64,000 bases of DNA from Gambelia wislizenii (lineage: Eukaryota; Chordata; Lepidosauria; Squamata; Crotaphytidae): positions 211,962,645-212,026,644 of the forward strand of contig JAUMIR010000005.1 of the NCBI GenBank assembly GCA_030847615.1, written 5' to 3'. The translations under genes and the position numbers were made by a program. A model generated the notes under the pieces. That model worked only from the letters and a program-made list of their open reading frames with translations. It was not told the DNA's origin and did no database searches. Below, one piece after another: positions 56,161 to 64,000 of the stretch (positions within the stretch are counted from its first letter, which is position 1; every line of letters begins with the position of its first letter).

Positions 56161-56475
56161 TAGGATTGCCATATGTCCCGGAAAAGCAGGAAAATCCCAG
56201 ACTTAAGGTACTAAAAAATGTCCCAGCTGGCTGGGCCAGTTGAAGCAGCAGATCTTGGATTCTTCCTGAGTTGTAGCACAGGCCGAGAGATTTCCAGCAC
56301 TTTTAATGGTTATGTAGAAGAATTTTAGCAGGCGTTGCTTGTCTTGCAACCAGAAAATGACCAACACCTGCAGGAATTCCCTCTTCTGCACAGCCATTGA
56401 AAGTGCTGAAACGCCCTCCAGATTTCAATCAGACAACTCTAATTTTCTGTGGGCAGAAAACCTGTCCCTAGTTTG
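56161..56475 (+). repeat. Dispersed repeat (TAGGATTGCCATATGTCCC type)
   Basis: Starts TAGGATTGCCATATGTCCC. The segment GCAGGCGTTGCTTG ... GAATTCCCTCTTCTGCACAG parallels the MITE at 8483. The right boundary is uncertain. Confidence 0.55.
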
Positions 56476-56606
56476 TCTGCTGTTATCTCTGCAAAAATAG
56501 TTTTGTTTTTTTTTAAAGCACTACACAAATCAGGATGTGGAGTGAGGGAGAAATGCTTTGTGTATACCAGCAACAAAGTGTAAGTATCACATACCATGTT
56601 CAAGTT

Positions 56607-56639
<33 letters not shown>

Positions 56640-56640
56640 T
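56607..56640. repeat. (TTG)n microsatellite
   Basis: About eleven TTG units. Confidence 0.95.
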
Positions 56641-58354
56641 TAAGCAAGGTACAACTCTGTGTTTGGAGGCAGAATGTACACTATTTCGAGGCAGTTGTGA
56701 CTCTCATTGGCAGGAGTTAGGCCTATTGAAGATGATGGCCATGCTGACTGGGAGGATTGAAATATGCAATAAAACAATATTAAATGTTAAAATCTGGTTT
56801 GTTGGGGGGGGGTTGCCAATCATCCGCTCAATCCAGTCCCATATACTTTTGTCCTAGTTAGGTAGAAGGGAATTATGGCAACACTAACAGTATGTCCCAC
56901 CATCCGCAGCCAGCACAAACATTGGAGGGAGTTAAGCTGCAGGAGGCTTCCTTACAGGATACTCCAGATCATACTTAAGATCTCAGACACAATTCTTTCT
57001 AACACTAGGTCTCAGATGTGGAATGCAGGAAGACGTAATATAAAAAAAAAAAAAACCTTCAGCATGGGCTGCATGTAGCTCCTGTGGGGAATCCAGTCTC
57101 AGAATTTGAAATCAGGACATCTGAAAAAGAGACAGGTTTACAAACCGAGACCCAAATACCCAATATGGCAAGTTGAAAATTACAGTCAGTACCTAGGTGT
57201 GTAAAGATCACAAGTCAGTTCATCAAACCAAAAAGAAAAAAGTCAACTGCTTGAAATGATTTACATTTCAAGACTTTTTTGTGAAATTTTCATTTGTGCC
57301 AAAAAAAAAAGATCAGCTAAGCAAAAACATTCTACCAACATACTTCTGCAACAATGTATTCTGACCGGCCATTTTGGATCATTGGAAGGCAAAGTTGGAC
57401 CAACCTGCCAGACTGTTTTTTATGCTGGCGCATTGTACTGTGGGCAAAAGAGGAACCATTTGAACAAGACAGTAGCAGATACCTCCTTTCTCAAATCTAT
57501 AGAAAAACATTGGGACCCTATAGCCTACTTTTTTTGCTCTCTGAAGTCCCCCAAAGGCCTCCAACCCTGTCCCCCCAAAACTGAAAATACTTTGGTGCAG
57601 TTTTCAGGCAATATTAACCCAAAAACCACACAGAAAGCCCTCCAAACATGTAGAGATGCATAAAAACACACCCATCCACCCATAACCCCATCAGAATGCA
57701 CCCCAATGTCTGTCTTCATCAGCCCCTCTCAAAAGGGCACCCAGAAGTTATGCAGCATTACCTCTGATTGCTATTTTAAGAGGGACCCTGAAGAAAAAAA
57801 TGAGGTATTTCACCATGCTGGAGAAGTGCTGGGGGAGAAATTTAGTCCTTCGTCCCTGGCCCCTGCACAATTGCCCAGGTATAGAAAGTACAACTGCTAG
57901 GGTAACCCAGAGTCACACCAGCATAACGTCCCAGCAGCATTCTAGCCAAACACGGCATGATTGTACAATTTTATTTTTGCAGAAAAAATGTTCTGAAATG
58001 CAAGCAGTCATTGGGAAACATGCAAAAACTCTTGAAGTCTTGCCTAAAACAGAGAAAACTTCTGAATTTTTTTGCTTGAATGGGAGAATGAAATAAATAA
58101 AGGTTTGCATTCTTGCCAGTACCCTAAAGACTGTCGCACATGGATCTAGCAATGGGTCCTGATCATACAGCTGGAAAATACTAATCAAGAATGTTGGAAC
58201 AGCCCTGCCATCAGGCAGAATGTGCCAGCTACATCTAGCAACAGATCTGGAGAATCATAAAAGGGCAGCAAGTTTTTACCTGTTTGATTTGTATTTTCTC
58301 TGTACTGTATTTTACTGTCAAGGATGGCAAAAGAGGTGCCTGTGGCATTTTCTC
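56641..58354. other. No recognisable gene over 1.7 kb
   Basis: Frames up to 135 codons (57256-57663) have no recognisable domain and begin in low-complexity DNA. A13-14 runs occur near 57041-57056. Nothing further can be supported. Confidence 0.4.
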
Positions 58355-59245
58355 ATACCTTCGAACTGTCCCAGTTTGGCAGGGACAGTCCTGGTTAATC
58401 CTCTGTCATCCCACTTTTTCAGCTGATATTCAAGATGTCCTAGGGCTTGTATAGATGGGCAATATACCCCATCTTATCTTGTCTTAGAGCCCTGTAGTCC
58501 ATACAGCACAGGACATTTGCCCTGTTCTACCTCTGGGCACTCCTCACCATCCTGAGAGCAGATACAGGGCTGAGATGGGGAGAAGGTGGGATAGAGCCCA
58601 ATACTACATTTTAGAATAATGCCTGTTTAAATCGGTTTCCACCAGGAGTTAAAGGACCAGGCCCTGAAAGACTGCAGGACCCTGTGCTGGAAGGCTGGCC
58701 GTTGCTGAAGCTGCCGGTCTGCCTTGCTCTCCTGGAAGGAAGCAAGGAGTCCTACAGCATGGGAGCAAGGCTGGTCACATGCAGGTGGCCTTGGTTACAT
58801 GTTGCGGGCCTCCTTCCTGCCTTTGGAGACAGTGAGAGAAATGGTGTCAGCTGCAGCAATGTGCCGGCATGCATGTCTGAACTTCCTTCCATTCTGTGGA
58901 GGGAACGGAGGAAGAACAGGCCTGATCTGTGGCCAGGATATGGCAGTGGGGTGACAGCATATCCTCGTTCATGTACATGAGCCCCCAGTTTCTCTCCTCC
59001 TCCGACTTTCTCTCTTTGTCCTTGCAGGAGACGGAGTCCAAAACACAAACCTAGTTTGCATTCAGCTTAGCAGGGGGGAGAAGAAAATAGTGAGAGGAGC
59101 CTCTTCCCAGTAGAGCAAAAGCAAACTAGGTTGTGCATTCTTTTCTCACTGATAACCTTTGCCATCTTGATCACCTTCTGATGTCACTTGGCCATACCTG
59201 TACTAGTTTTCACCTGAGATATGTTGAGGGATATGTTTTCTTACT
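58355..59245 (+). repeat. Dispersed repeat split by a DNA transposon
   Basis: Left part 58355-58443 (AACTGTCCCAGTTTGGCAGG, CATCCCACTTTTTCAGCTG) and right part 58985-59245 (CATTCAGCTTAGCAGG, CTGATGTCACTTGGCCAT) align with the uninterrupted copy at 53205. Confidence 0.78.
58444..58984. mobile_element. TCTA-TIR-like element (541 bp), inserted
   Basis: The interval absent from the 53205 copy begins GGCTTGTATAGATGGGC and ends with reverse complement GGCTCATGTACATGAAC. Flanks CTAG (58440-58443) and CCAG (58985-58988) agree at 3 of 4. The GC-rich interior gives 76-98-codon frames on both strands that are not genes. Confidence 0.68.
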
Positions 59246-60250
59246 CATTTGCCAAAATAACTTGACTAGCTTTAGGTAATATACACCTTATTTTTGTGTG
59301 GGGATATGGGATTTGCCACTCCACTTCAGGCAGGAAAATATCTTGCCCTGCTTGAACAATAGGAGGACAGATAGGAAATTACAGCATCTCCAAATTGAGT
59401 TAGACTGACTGGGAGGACAAAGAAGATGATCCACAGCCCTTCAGAAGGGAAAGCTGAAACTTTACTATCAGGTTTTCATTGAATGTTGTTAAAAAAAAAA
59501 AAACCTTCAGCATAAATGAATTTCTATAGAATAATATGGGTATTTCAGTATGTTCCCATTTTTTGTATAATTTCCCACTAAGCTGACAACATGCCCAACA
59601 GAATTTACCCAACAGTTATTTCTCCCTTACTGAGAAAAGGCCCAGCAAAACATTTTCCCCTTTCACCAGGCACTTTCCTAGAATGAAGGGGATTTGGAAA
59701 CAGAGAGCCATTAAGAGATCTTTACGATACTTGGATGATTCACTCTTTTTTTGAGGAACAAATCACATTGTGCAAACTCTACACAGATGGTTTGATGGTA
59801 TCTCTCTGTGCAACTTGATTTTTGATTGGTTTCCAGCACATTTCAGTTACATTAAGGGCCAGCCCAGTGTCTGAGATTATTAAAAGTCTTGGTGGTGTGC
59901 ATGCATTCAGTTTTCATACTACAAAAGCTTTATTTGCAATGCCTCTTGGAAGAGGTAGAAGACCCCTGGGTGGTACTAGGACAGGGAAAAGGAGCATAGC
60001 CAGCTTCATTGTTGACCATTCACCCTGGCATACTCTGCTTTCAGTCTCAACTGCTATGTCATGTGGGGTGGGGGGAGGGAATCTGCAGTCCCCCAAATGA
60101 AGAGGGTGGGATTACCTATTCTGTTCAGATGTGAGGCAGTATTTTTATGCCCTTAGAACTGCAAGAGAGAAAGCATGGATTCTTATATTCTTGCACACTA
60201 GATCTAAAATAATCCTGTATTATGAAGGTAGGGTGTTGGCAATCAGTCAC
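59246..60250. other. No recognisable gene
   Basis: The 92-codon frame at 59822-60100 has no domain. An A13 run lies near 59490. Confidence 0.35.
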
Positions 60251-60253
60251 TAA

Positions 60254-60625
60254 GGACTTTATCAGACCAGTCAAATACAGCATTATAAGGATGCCTAGCG
60301 ATCGCAAAAGGGCACATGTACCAGACGATGCTGCCCTTTTGCAATCATATATTGTTTTAAAAGGGTACATTTTTTTATTGACAGCCCAAGCTATCAATCA
60401 ATTCCCCATAACAGTTTGAATCCGTGTGCCATTGTACTCATGTGAATGCAACATCAATGGGCAAACACTTCCGGGTGTGATTGGGACAGCCAGGTAGGGG
60501 AAACTCTTTTTATGACTACCACCACCACCACCCATTTACTTGGGACTTGAAAAGTTTTGGTGCTTTCCTCAACATTTTGTCTTTGTTTTATTTTGTTTTT
60601 TGCATTTTTGAATTTTGAATTTCTT
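60254..60625 (+). mobile_element. GAT-PAL copy, right end truncated
   Basis: Left end GGACTTTATCAGACCAG preceded by TAA. Hairpin TTTTTTATTGACAGCCC ... CTATCAATC centred near 60384, 130 bp in. The rest matches the 39860 copy in reverse (GCAAAAGGGCACATGTACC, GGGCAAACACTTCCGGGTG, TTTTTATGACTACC) and stops at GAATTTTGAATTTC. Confidence 0.8.
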
Positions 60626-60718
60626 TTTAAACTGATGTTACATGTTTAATCTGCTTAATCTGTTTAATCTGCTGTTGTTCCCACCACCTCAATCCATAAG
60701 GAGAGGCAGGTAAGAAAT

Positions 60719-60754
60719 AAGTGGTGGTGGTGGTGATGATGATGATGATGATGT
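60719..60754. repeat. (GTG)n(GAT)n trinucleotide tract
   Basis: About five GTG units followed by about seven GAT units. Confidence 0.9.
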
Positions 60755-60799
60755 CATCACAGATAAATAAGTTAATTTGTATTTTAATTGTATTTTGTT

Positions 60800-60865
60800 C
60801 AGTCTTCTTAGCAGCTGCCACTTTTCAAGGCAGGTTATAAAAATTCAGTAAATAAATAAAACATT
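60800..60865 (+). mobile_element. LINE/SINE 3'-tail fragment
   Basis: TTCAAGGCAGGTTATAAAAATTC and AGTAAATAAATAAAAC fit a degenerate L2-like 3' terminus. Confidence 0.35.
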
Positions 60866-60869
60866 GAAA

Positions 60870-61587
60870 CATAAGTTTATGTATGTTTTTCATGTGTATC
60901 AGTGCAGGCAATATTCCGCTGTCCAGCCCAGCTTTTCATTTTTAATCTGCCATGTTGGTGTGAACCATGTTTGTCCAAGGGGCAGTGCTTGAATGGGTGT
61001 TCCTGTGTAGCTTTGGTACAAATCTAAGGATCCTGAGGGGACTGCTTTACTATAATGAAGGTAGGCCTGAAGAATGGGTGAGTTGCTCAGTTGCCCTGGG
61101 TGCCAAGATAAACTTGGTAACTTGACATGTGTTGACTCTAATGATTGCAGTAAACTAAAGTAACCTCATCCCCAGCAACAACAAGGGTCTTTAATTAATA
61201 CTATTTTTCCCACCTCAATATTCTACAGGATGTTTGAGCACAAACTAAAAAAAAAAATCCATCAGTTAGCTTCATCAAGTATATTTCTTTTTTAATTTCC
61301 AGTCTGGTGTCTGGAAATGCTGTTCTTTTGACTGCCTCAGAGGAGAAGGCTAGGCTCCTGTTCTTTACAGCTGTCCCAGCCAATTTAGCAGCCTCAAACA
61401 CCTTTCTCATTGCAAAACTAGGGCTTCACATCACTGTTCCTTTCTATAGAGGAAAACTGGAATTTGAGCACATATTGTCCTGTGAAAAGCTTAGTAGGTT
61501 GCCAGTGCTTTCCAAGCTTAGTTGAGACTGCTAGTTTGATTGATTATACCCTGACCAATATAGGACCAGGGTGCCTGATAGACCATC
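60870..61587. other. No recognisable gene
   Basis: Unique-looking sequence. The opposing 69-72-codon frames around 61201-61525 show no domain. Confidence 0.35.
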
Positions 61588-61590
61588 TAA

Positions 61591-61900
61591 GGAGATTATC
61601 AGACATGACAAAAATCATGTCAGAAGAACGTGACGATAACAGAAACGGGCAACATTATCAGATGATGATGTCCTTCAGCATTCCAAGGCTGTAGCGTGGG
61701 CATGAATAAGGCATCCTTTTTTATTGACAGCTTAGCCCTGCCAATAAAAAAGTGAAGCCTTGTCCACATCAATGCTATGCCCCGGGAACAGCTGAAGATG
61801 CAGGAGTCTGATAGTGTCACTCTTTCTGTTATCATCACATTCTTCTGACATGATTTGGGATGCAGTTGTTTGCCACATTTCTCTGCATCTGATAAAGTCC
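61591..61900. mobile_element. GAT-PAL palindromic MITE (310 bp)
   Basis: Ends GGAGATTATCAGACATG and GCATCTGATAAAGTCC, with a perfect TAA duplication (61588-61590 and 61901-61903). Arms pair, for example AATCATGTCAGAAGAACGTG with the reverse of its partner in CACATTCTTCTGACATGATT. The TTTTTTATTGACAGC ... GCCAATAAAAAAG hairpin is near the centre (61717-61752). Confidence 0.88.
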
Positions 61901-62036
61901 TAAAACTGTTTGGACCTGCCCAGAGGACCCATTCACAGGCTTGCTATTGAGATCACTTAGGTTGTCTCACACTAAAGACAGGGTCTTCCCTTTAATATTT
62001 CCCAACAAATATGCTTTTGGGCCAGTCAGTTACACC

Positions 62037-62128
62037 CCATGGCATTACTAAGGCTGGTGTCACCCCTCCCTCCAATGGTGTCACCAGGTGTGGTTCAGCC
62101 TCTCTGCACCCCCTTAGGGCAGCCACTG
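62037..62128. mobile_element. hAT MITE of 92 bp
   Basis: Left CCATGGCATTACTAAGG and right-end reverse complement CAGTGGCTGCCCTAAGG; flanks GTTACACC (62029-62036) and GTTATACC (62129-62136), an 8-bp duplication with one mismatch. Body matches the 49051 copy (CTGGTGTCACC, GGTGTGGTTCAG). Confidence 0.9.
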
Positions 62129-62172
62129 GTTATACCCTACCAAATCCCTTTGAAGACCCTATCTGCTCTTAA

Positions 62173-63785
62173 TTGGCTTTTAAATTCAACTCCGTTGATG
62201 TAAGTTTACTGGATCAATTTCAATCCATGAGTATCGAGGACGTGGACAAGCTACTTGGTAGAGTGAGGAAGACGACCTGCCTTCTCGATCCTTGCCTTTC
62301 GTGGCTGGCCATCTGGGGGGGGGGGTGCCTTGATGGTGTTCCTTAAGGACATCATCAATGCATCCCTCACGGAAGGGTGTCTTCCATCCTGTTTAAAGGA
62401 AGCGGCGTTTAGGCCGCTCCTGAAAAAACCTTCCCTGGACCCCCTGGCCATGAACAAATATAGGCTGGTTTCTATGTTACCATTCATGAGCAAAGTGATT
62501 GAGAGGACAGTTGCTCTTCAACTCCAAGTGGTCTTGGATGAAACCGATTATCTAGACCCATTTCAAACTGGCATTAGGACGGGATTTGGAGTTGAGACTG
62601 CCATGATTGCCTTGACCGATGACCTGCGTCTAAGCATCAACAGGGGTAGTGTGACCCTGTTGGTGCTTCTAGACCTCTCAGCGGCTTTTGATATGATAGA
62701 TCATAGCATCCTCCTGGATCGCCTGAGTGGGTTAGGAATCGGAGGCACTGCGCTCCAGTGGTTCCGGTCCTTCTTCTTGGGCAGGTCCCAGAGGGTGCTA
62801 CTCGGTGACAGCTGCTCCAGCAGAAAGGAGCTTACTTGTGACGTTCCGCAGGGCACCATCCTGTCCCCAATGCTGTTTAACATCTATATGAAGCCGCTGG
62901 GTGAGATTATTCGGAGTTATGGGGCTGGGTTTTATCAGTACGCTGATGACACCCAAATCTATTTCTCCTTGTCCCGATCATTGGCCTCGAATTCCGATGG
63001 CATCTCTCCTCTTAATGACTGTCTTAAAGTAGTAATGGGCTGGATGAGGAAAAACAAATTGAGATTAAATCCGGAAAACGGAGGTACTCATGGTAGCGGC
63101 CCAGAAACCAGGAGTTGGATTGCAACCTCAAGTCCTGGACTTGGTCACGCTCTCTGTTAAGGACTGTGTTCGCAGTCTGGGGGTACTCCTTGATTCATCA
63201 CTTCAGATGACTAGTCAGGTGAATGTGACGGTCAGGAGCACCTGTTATCAGCTTTGGCTGATATGCCAGCTGCACCCTTTCCTGAAAGTAAAGAACCTCA
63301 AGACTGTGGTGCACGTGCTGGTAACCTCTCGTCTAGATGTCTGCAATGCACTCTAGATGGGGCTACCCTCATGCTTGGTCAGGAAACTTCAGTTGGTACA
63401 AAATATGGCAGCCAGAGTGGTTTCGGGAGCATCTCGGAGAGACCATATAATTCCAGTATTAAAATCTCTCCACTGGCTGCCTATCAGTTTCCGGGCCCAG
63501 TATAAGGTGTTGGTTATTACCTTTAAAGCCCTAAATGGCTTGGGTCCAACTTATCTTCAGAACCGCCTCCTCCCATACAATCCTTCCCGTGCACTCCGGT
63601 CCTCTGGGAGGAATTTGCTTCAGGCACAAAAATCTAGGCTATCTGCAACCTCCCAGAGGGCCTTTTCGGTAATTGCCCCCAAATTATGGAATGGCCTGCC
63701 GAATGAAATCCAACAGATGACGAGCTTGAGTAGCTTTAAAAAAGCACTAAAGACTGATCTCTTTCAGCAGGCCTTTCCTGATTAG
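62173..63785 (+). pseudogene. LINE ORF2 reverse transcriptase, lightly damaged
   Basis: This is the polymerase of an L2-type non-LTR retrotransposon, which copies its RNA into DNA at a nicked target. In the longest open piece (276 codons from the ATG at 62330) motif A LDLSAAFD is at residues 114-121, motif B PQGTILSP at 173-180 and the catalytic YADD at 204-207 (62939-62950). The C-terminus has HWLPISFRAQYKVLV, then WNGLPNEIQQM and FKKALKTDLFQQAFPD before the stop at 63783-63785. Damage: a frameshift in an 11-G run (62315-62325), a frameshift in the A run at 63075-63078, and a TAG at 63354-63356. All catalytic residues visible are intact, but the frame is broken and the 5' end absent, so it cannot be autonomous. 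Confidence 0.92.
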
Positions 63786-64000
63786 ATCCCGGCCTCAGGA
63801 GCTGCATCTCCTGGCCTCTTTTAGTCTTGCTTGTATTTGTTTTTTGTTTGTTTGTTTGTTTTATGTGATTTTAGTTTGGTGGTTTTTAATTTTATACTAG
63901 TTTAATATCTTTTTATGGGGGAGGGTGTGGGTGGGTGGTGCTTAGGGATTTAAGTCAGCATTGTTGTATTTTAATTGTTGTAAGCTGCCTTGATTGTTTT
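62173..64000 (+). mobile_element. L2/CR1-superfamily LINE, 5'-truncated, runs past the window edge
   Basis: Covers the ORF2 reverse transcriptase and C-terminal region (62173-63785) and a 3' UTR with a TTTG-repeat tract (63838-63861) and the terminal wording TTGTTGTAAGCTGCCTTGATTG typical of reptilian L2-like LINEs and the SINEs they mobilise. The 5' boundary is about 62170, where a stop in frame precedes homology; the apurinic/apyrimidinic endonuclease region is missing. Confidence 0.9.

Noticed and set aside
57256..57663. 135-codon plus-strand frame as a candidate gene
   Set aside because: No recognisable family, a low-complexity start, and overlapping frames of similar length on both strands.
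1..64000. CRISPR arrays, operons, bacterial promoters or a bacterial defence system
   Set aside because: Repeat content, LINE and SINE copies and lack of dense coding show a vertebrate nuclear origin; no spaced direct-repeat array was seen.

Overview
The window is vertebrate nuclear DNA from a reptile, most likely a lizard or other squamate. The case rests on repeat content: CR1 3' fragments, an L2/CR1-superfamily LINE, an L1 ORF2 fragment, a BovB-like RTE tail, a LINE family with a C-terminal zinc-finger-like motif, several tRNA-derived SINEs and a very high load of non-autonomous DNA transposons. Base composition is AT-rich with many dinucleotide microsatellites. I found no convincing host protein-coding exon, rRNA or tRNA gene. 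Long open frames are LINE remnants or chance frames in repeats, so this looks like intergenic or deep intronic sequence.

The most distinctive content is DNA transposons. (1) A family with ends near GGAGATTATCAGAC, here called GAT-PAL, has twelve copies (927, 4869, 13836, 18225, 34010, 36262, 38193, 39860, 44796, 53668, 60254, 61591). Long copies (581-617 bp) carry an internal hairpin built on TTTTTATTGAC about 140 bp from one end. Short copies (310-322 bp) are near-complete palindromes with that same hairpin exactly at their centre. One further copy (36262-36592) is a GC-rich palindrome with two 162-bp arms differing at two positions. Target duplications are 3 bp. (2) A family with ends near GGGTTTGTCTATAC, here called TCTA-TIR, has five copies, several with 4-bp target duplications. 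One copy splits a SINE and another splits an older repeat whose uninterrupted relative is also in the window. (3) hAT-type miniature elements with 8-bp target duplications lie at 8483, 21860, 29813, 37578, 49051 and 62037. (4) Pogo/Tigger-like elements with TA duplications lie at 20274, 20761 and 34401.

Retroelements: CR1 fragments at 3080 (+), 26642 (+), 45118 (-) and 48607 (-); a 5'-truncated L2 LINE with reverse transcriptase motifs at the right edge (62173 to beyond 64000); five 5'-truncated copies of the zinc-finger LINE (14460+, 19574-, 23990+, 25247-, 32806-); a BovB-like tail at 39576 (-); an L1 ORF2 C-terminus at 50585 (-); and two related solo LTRs in opposite orientation at 44176 and 47262.

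The stretches between repeats are mostly unrecognised single-copy sequence. Several (around 24400, 29100, 31570-32110, 42120 and 45840-46960) carry clustered homeodomain, POU, SOX, E-box or MEIS-like words and are the best places to look for conserved regulatory elements. That is inference, since no alignment could be run.
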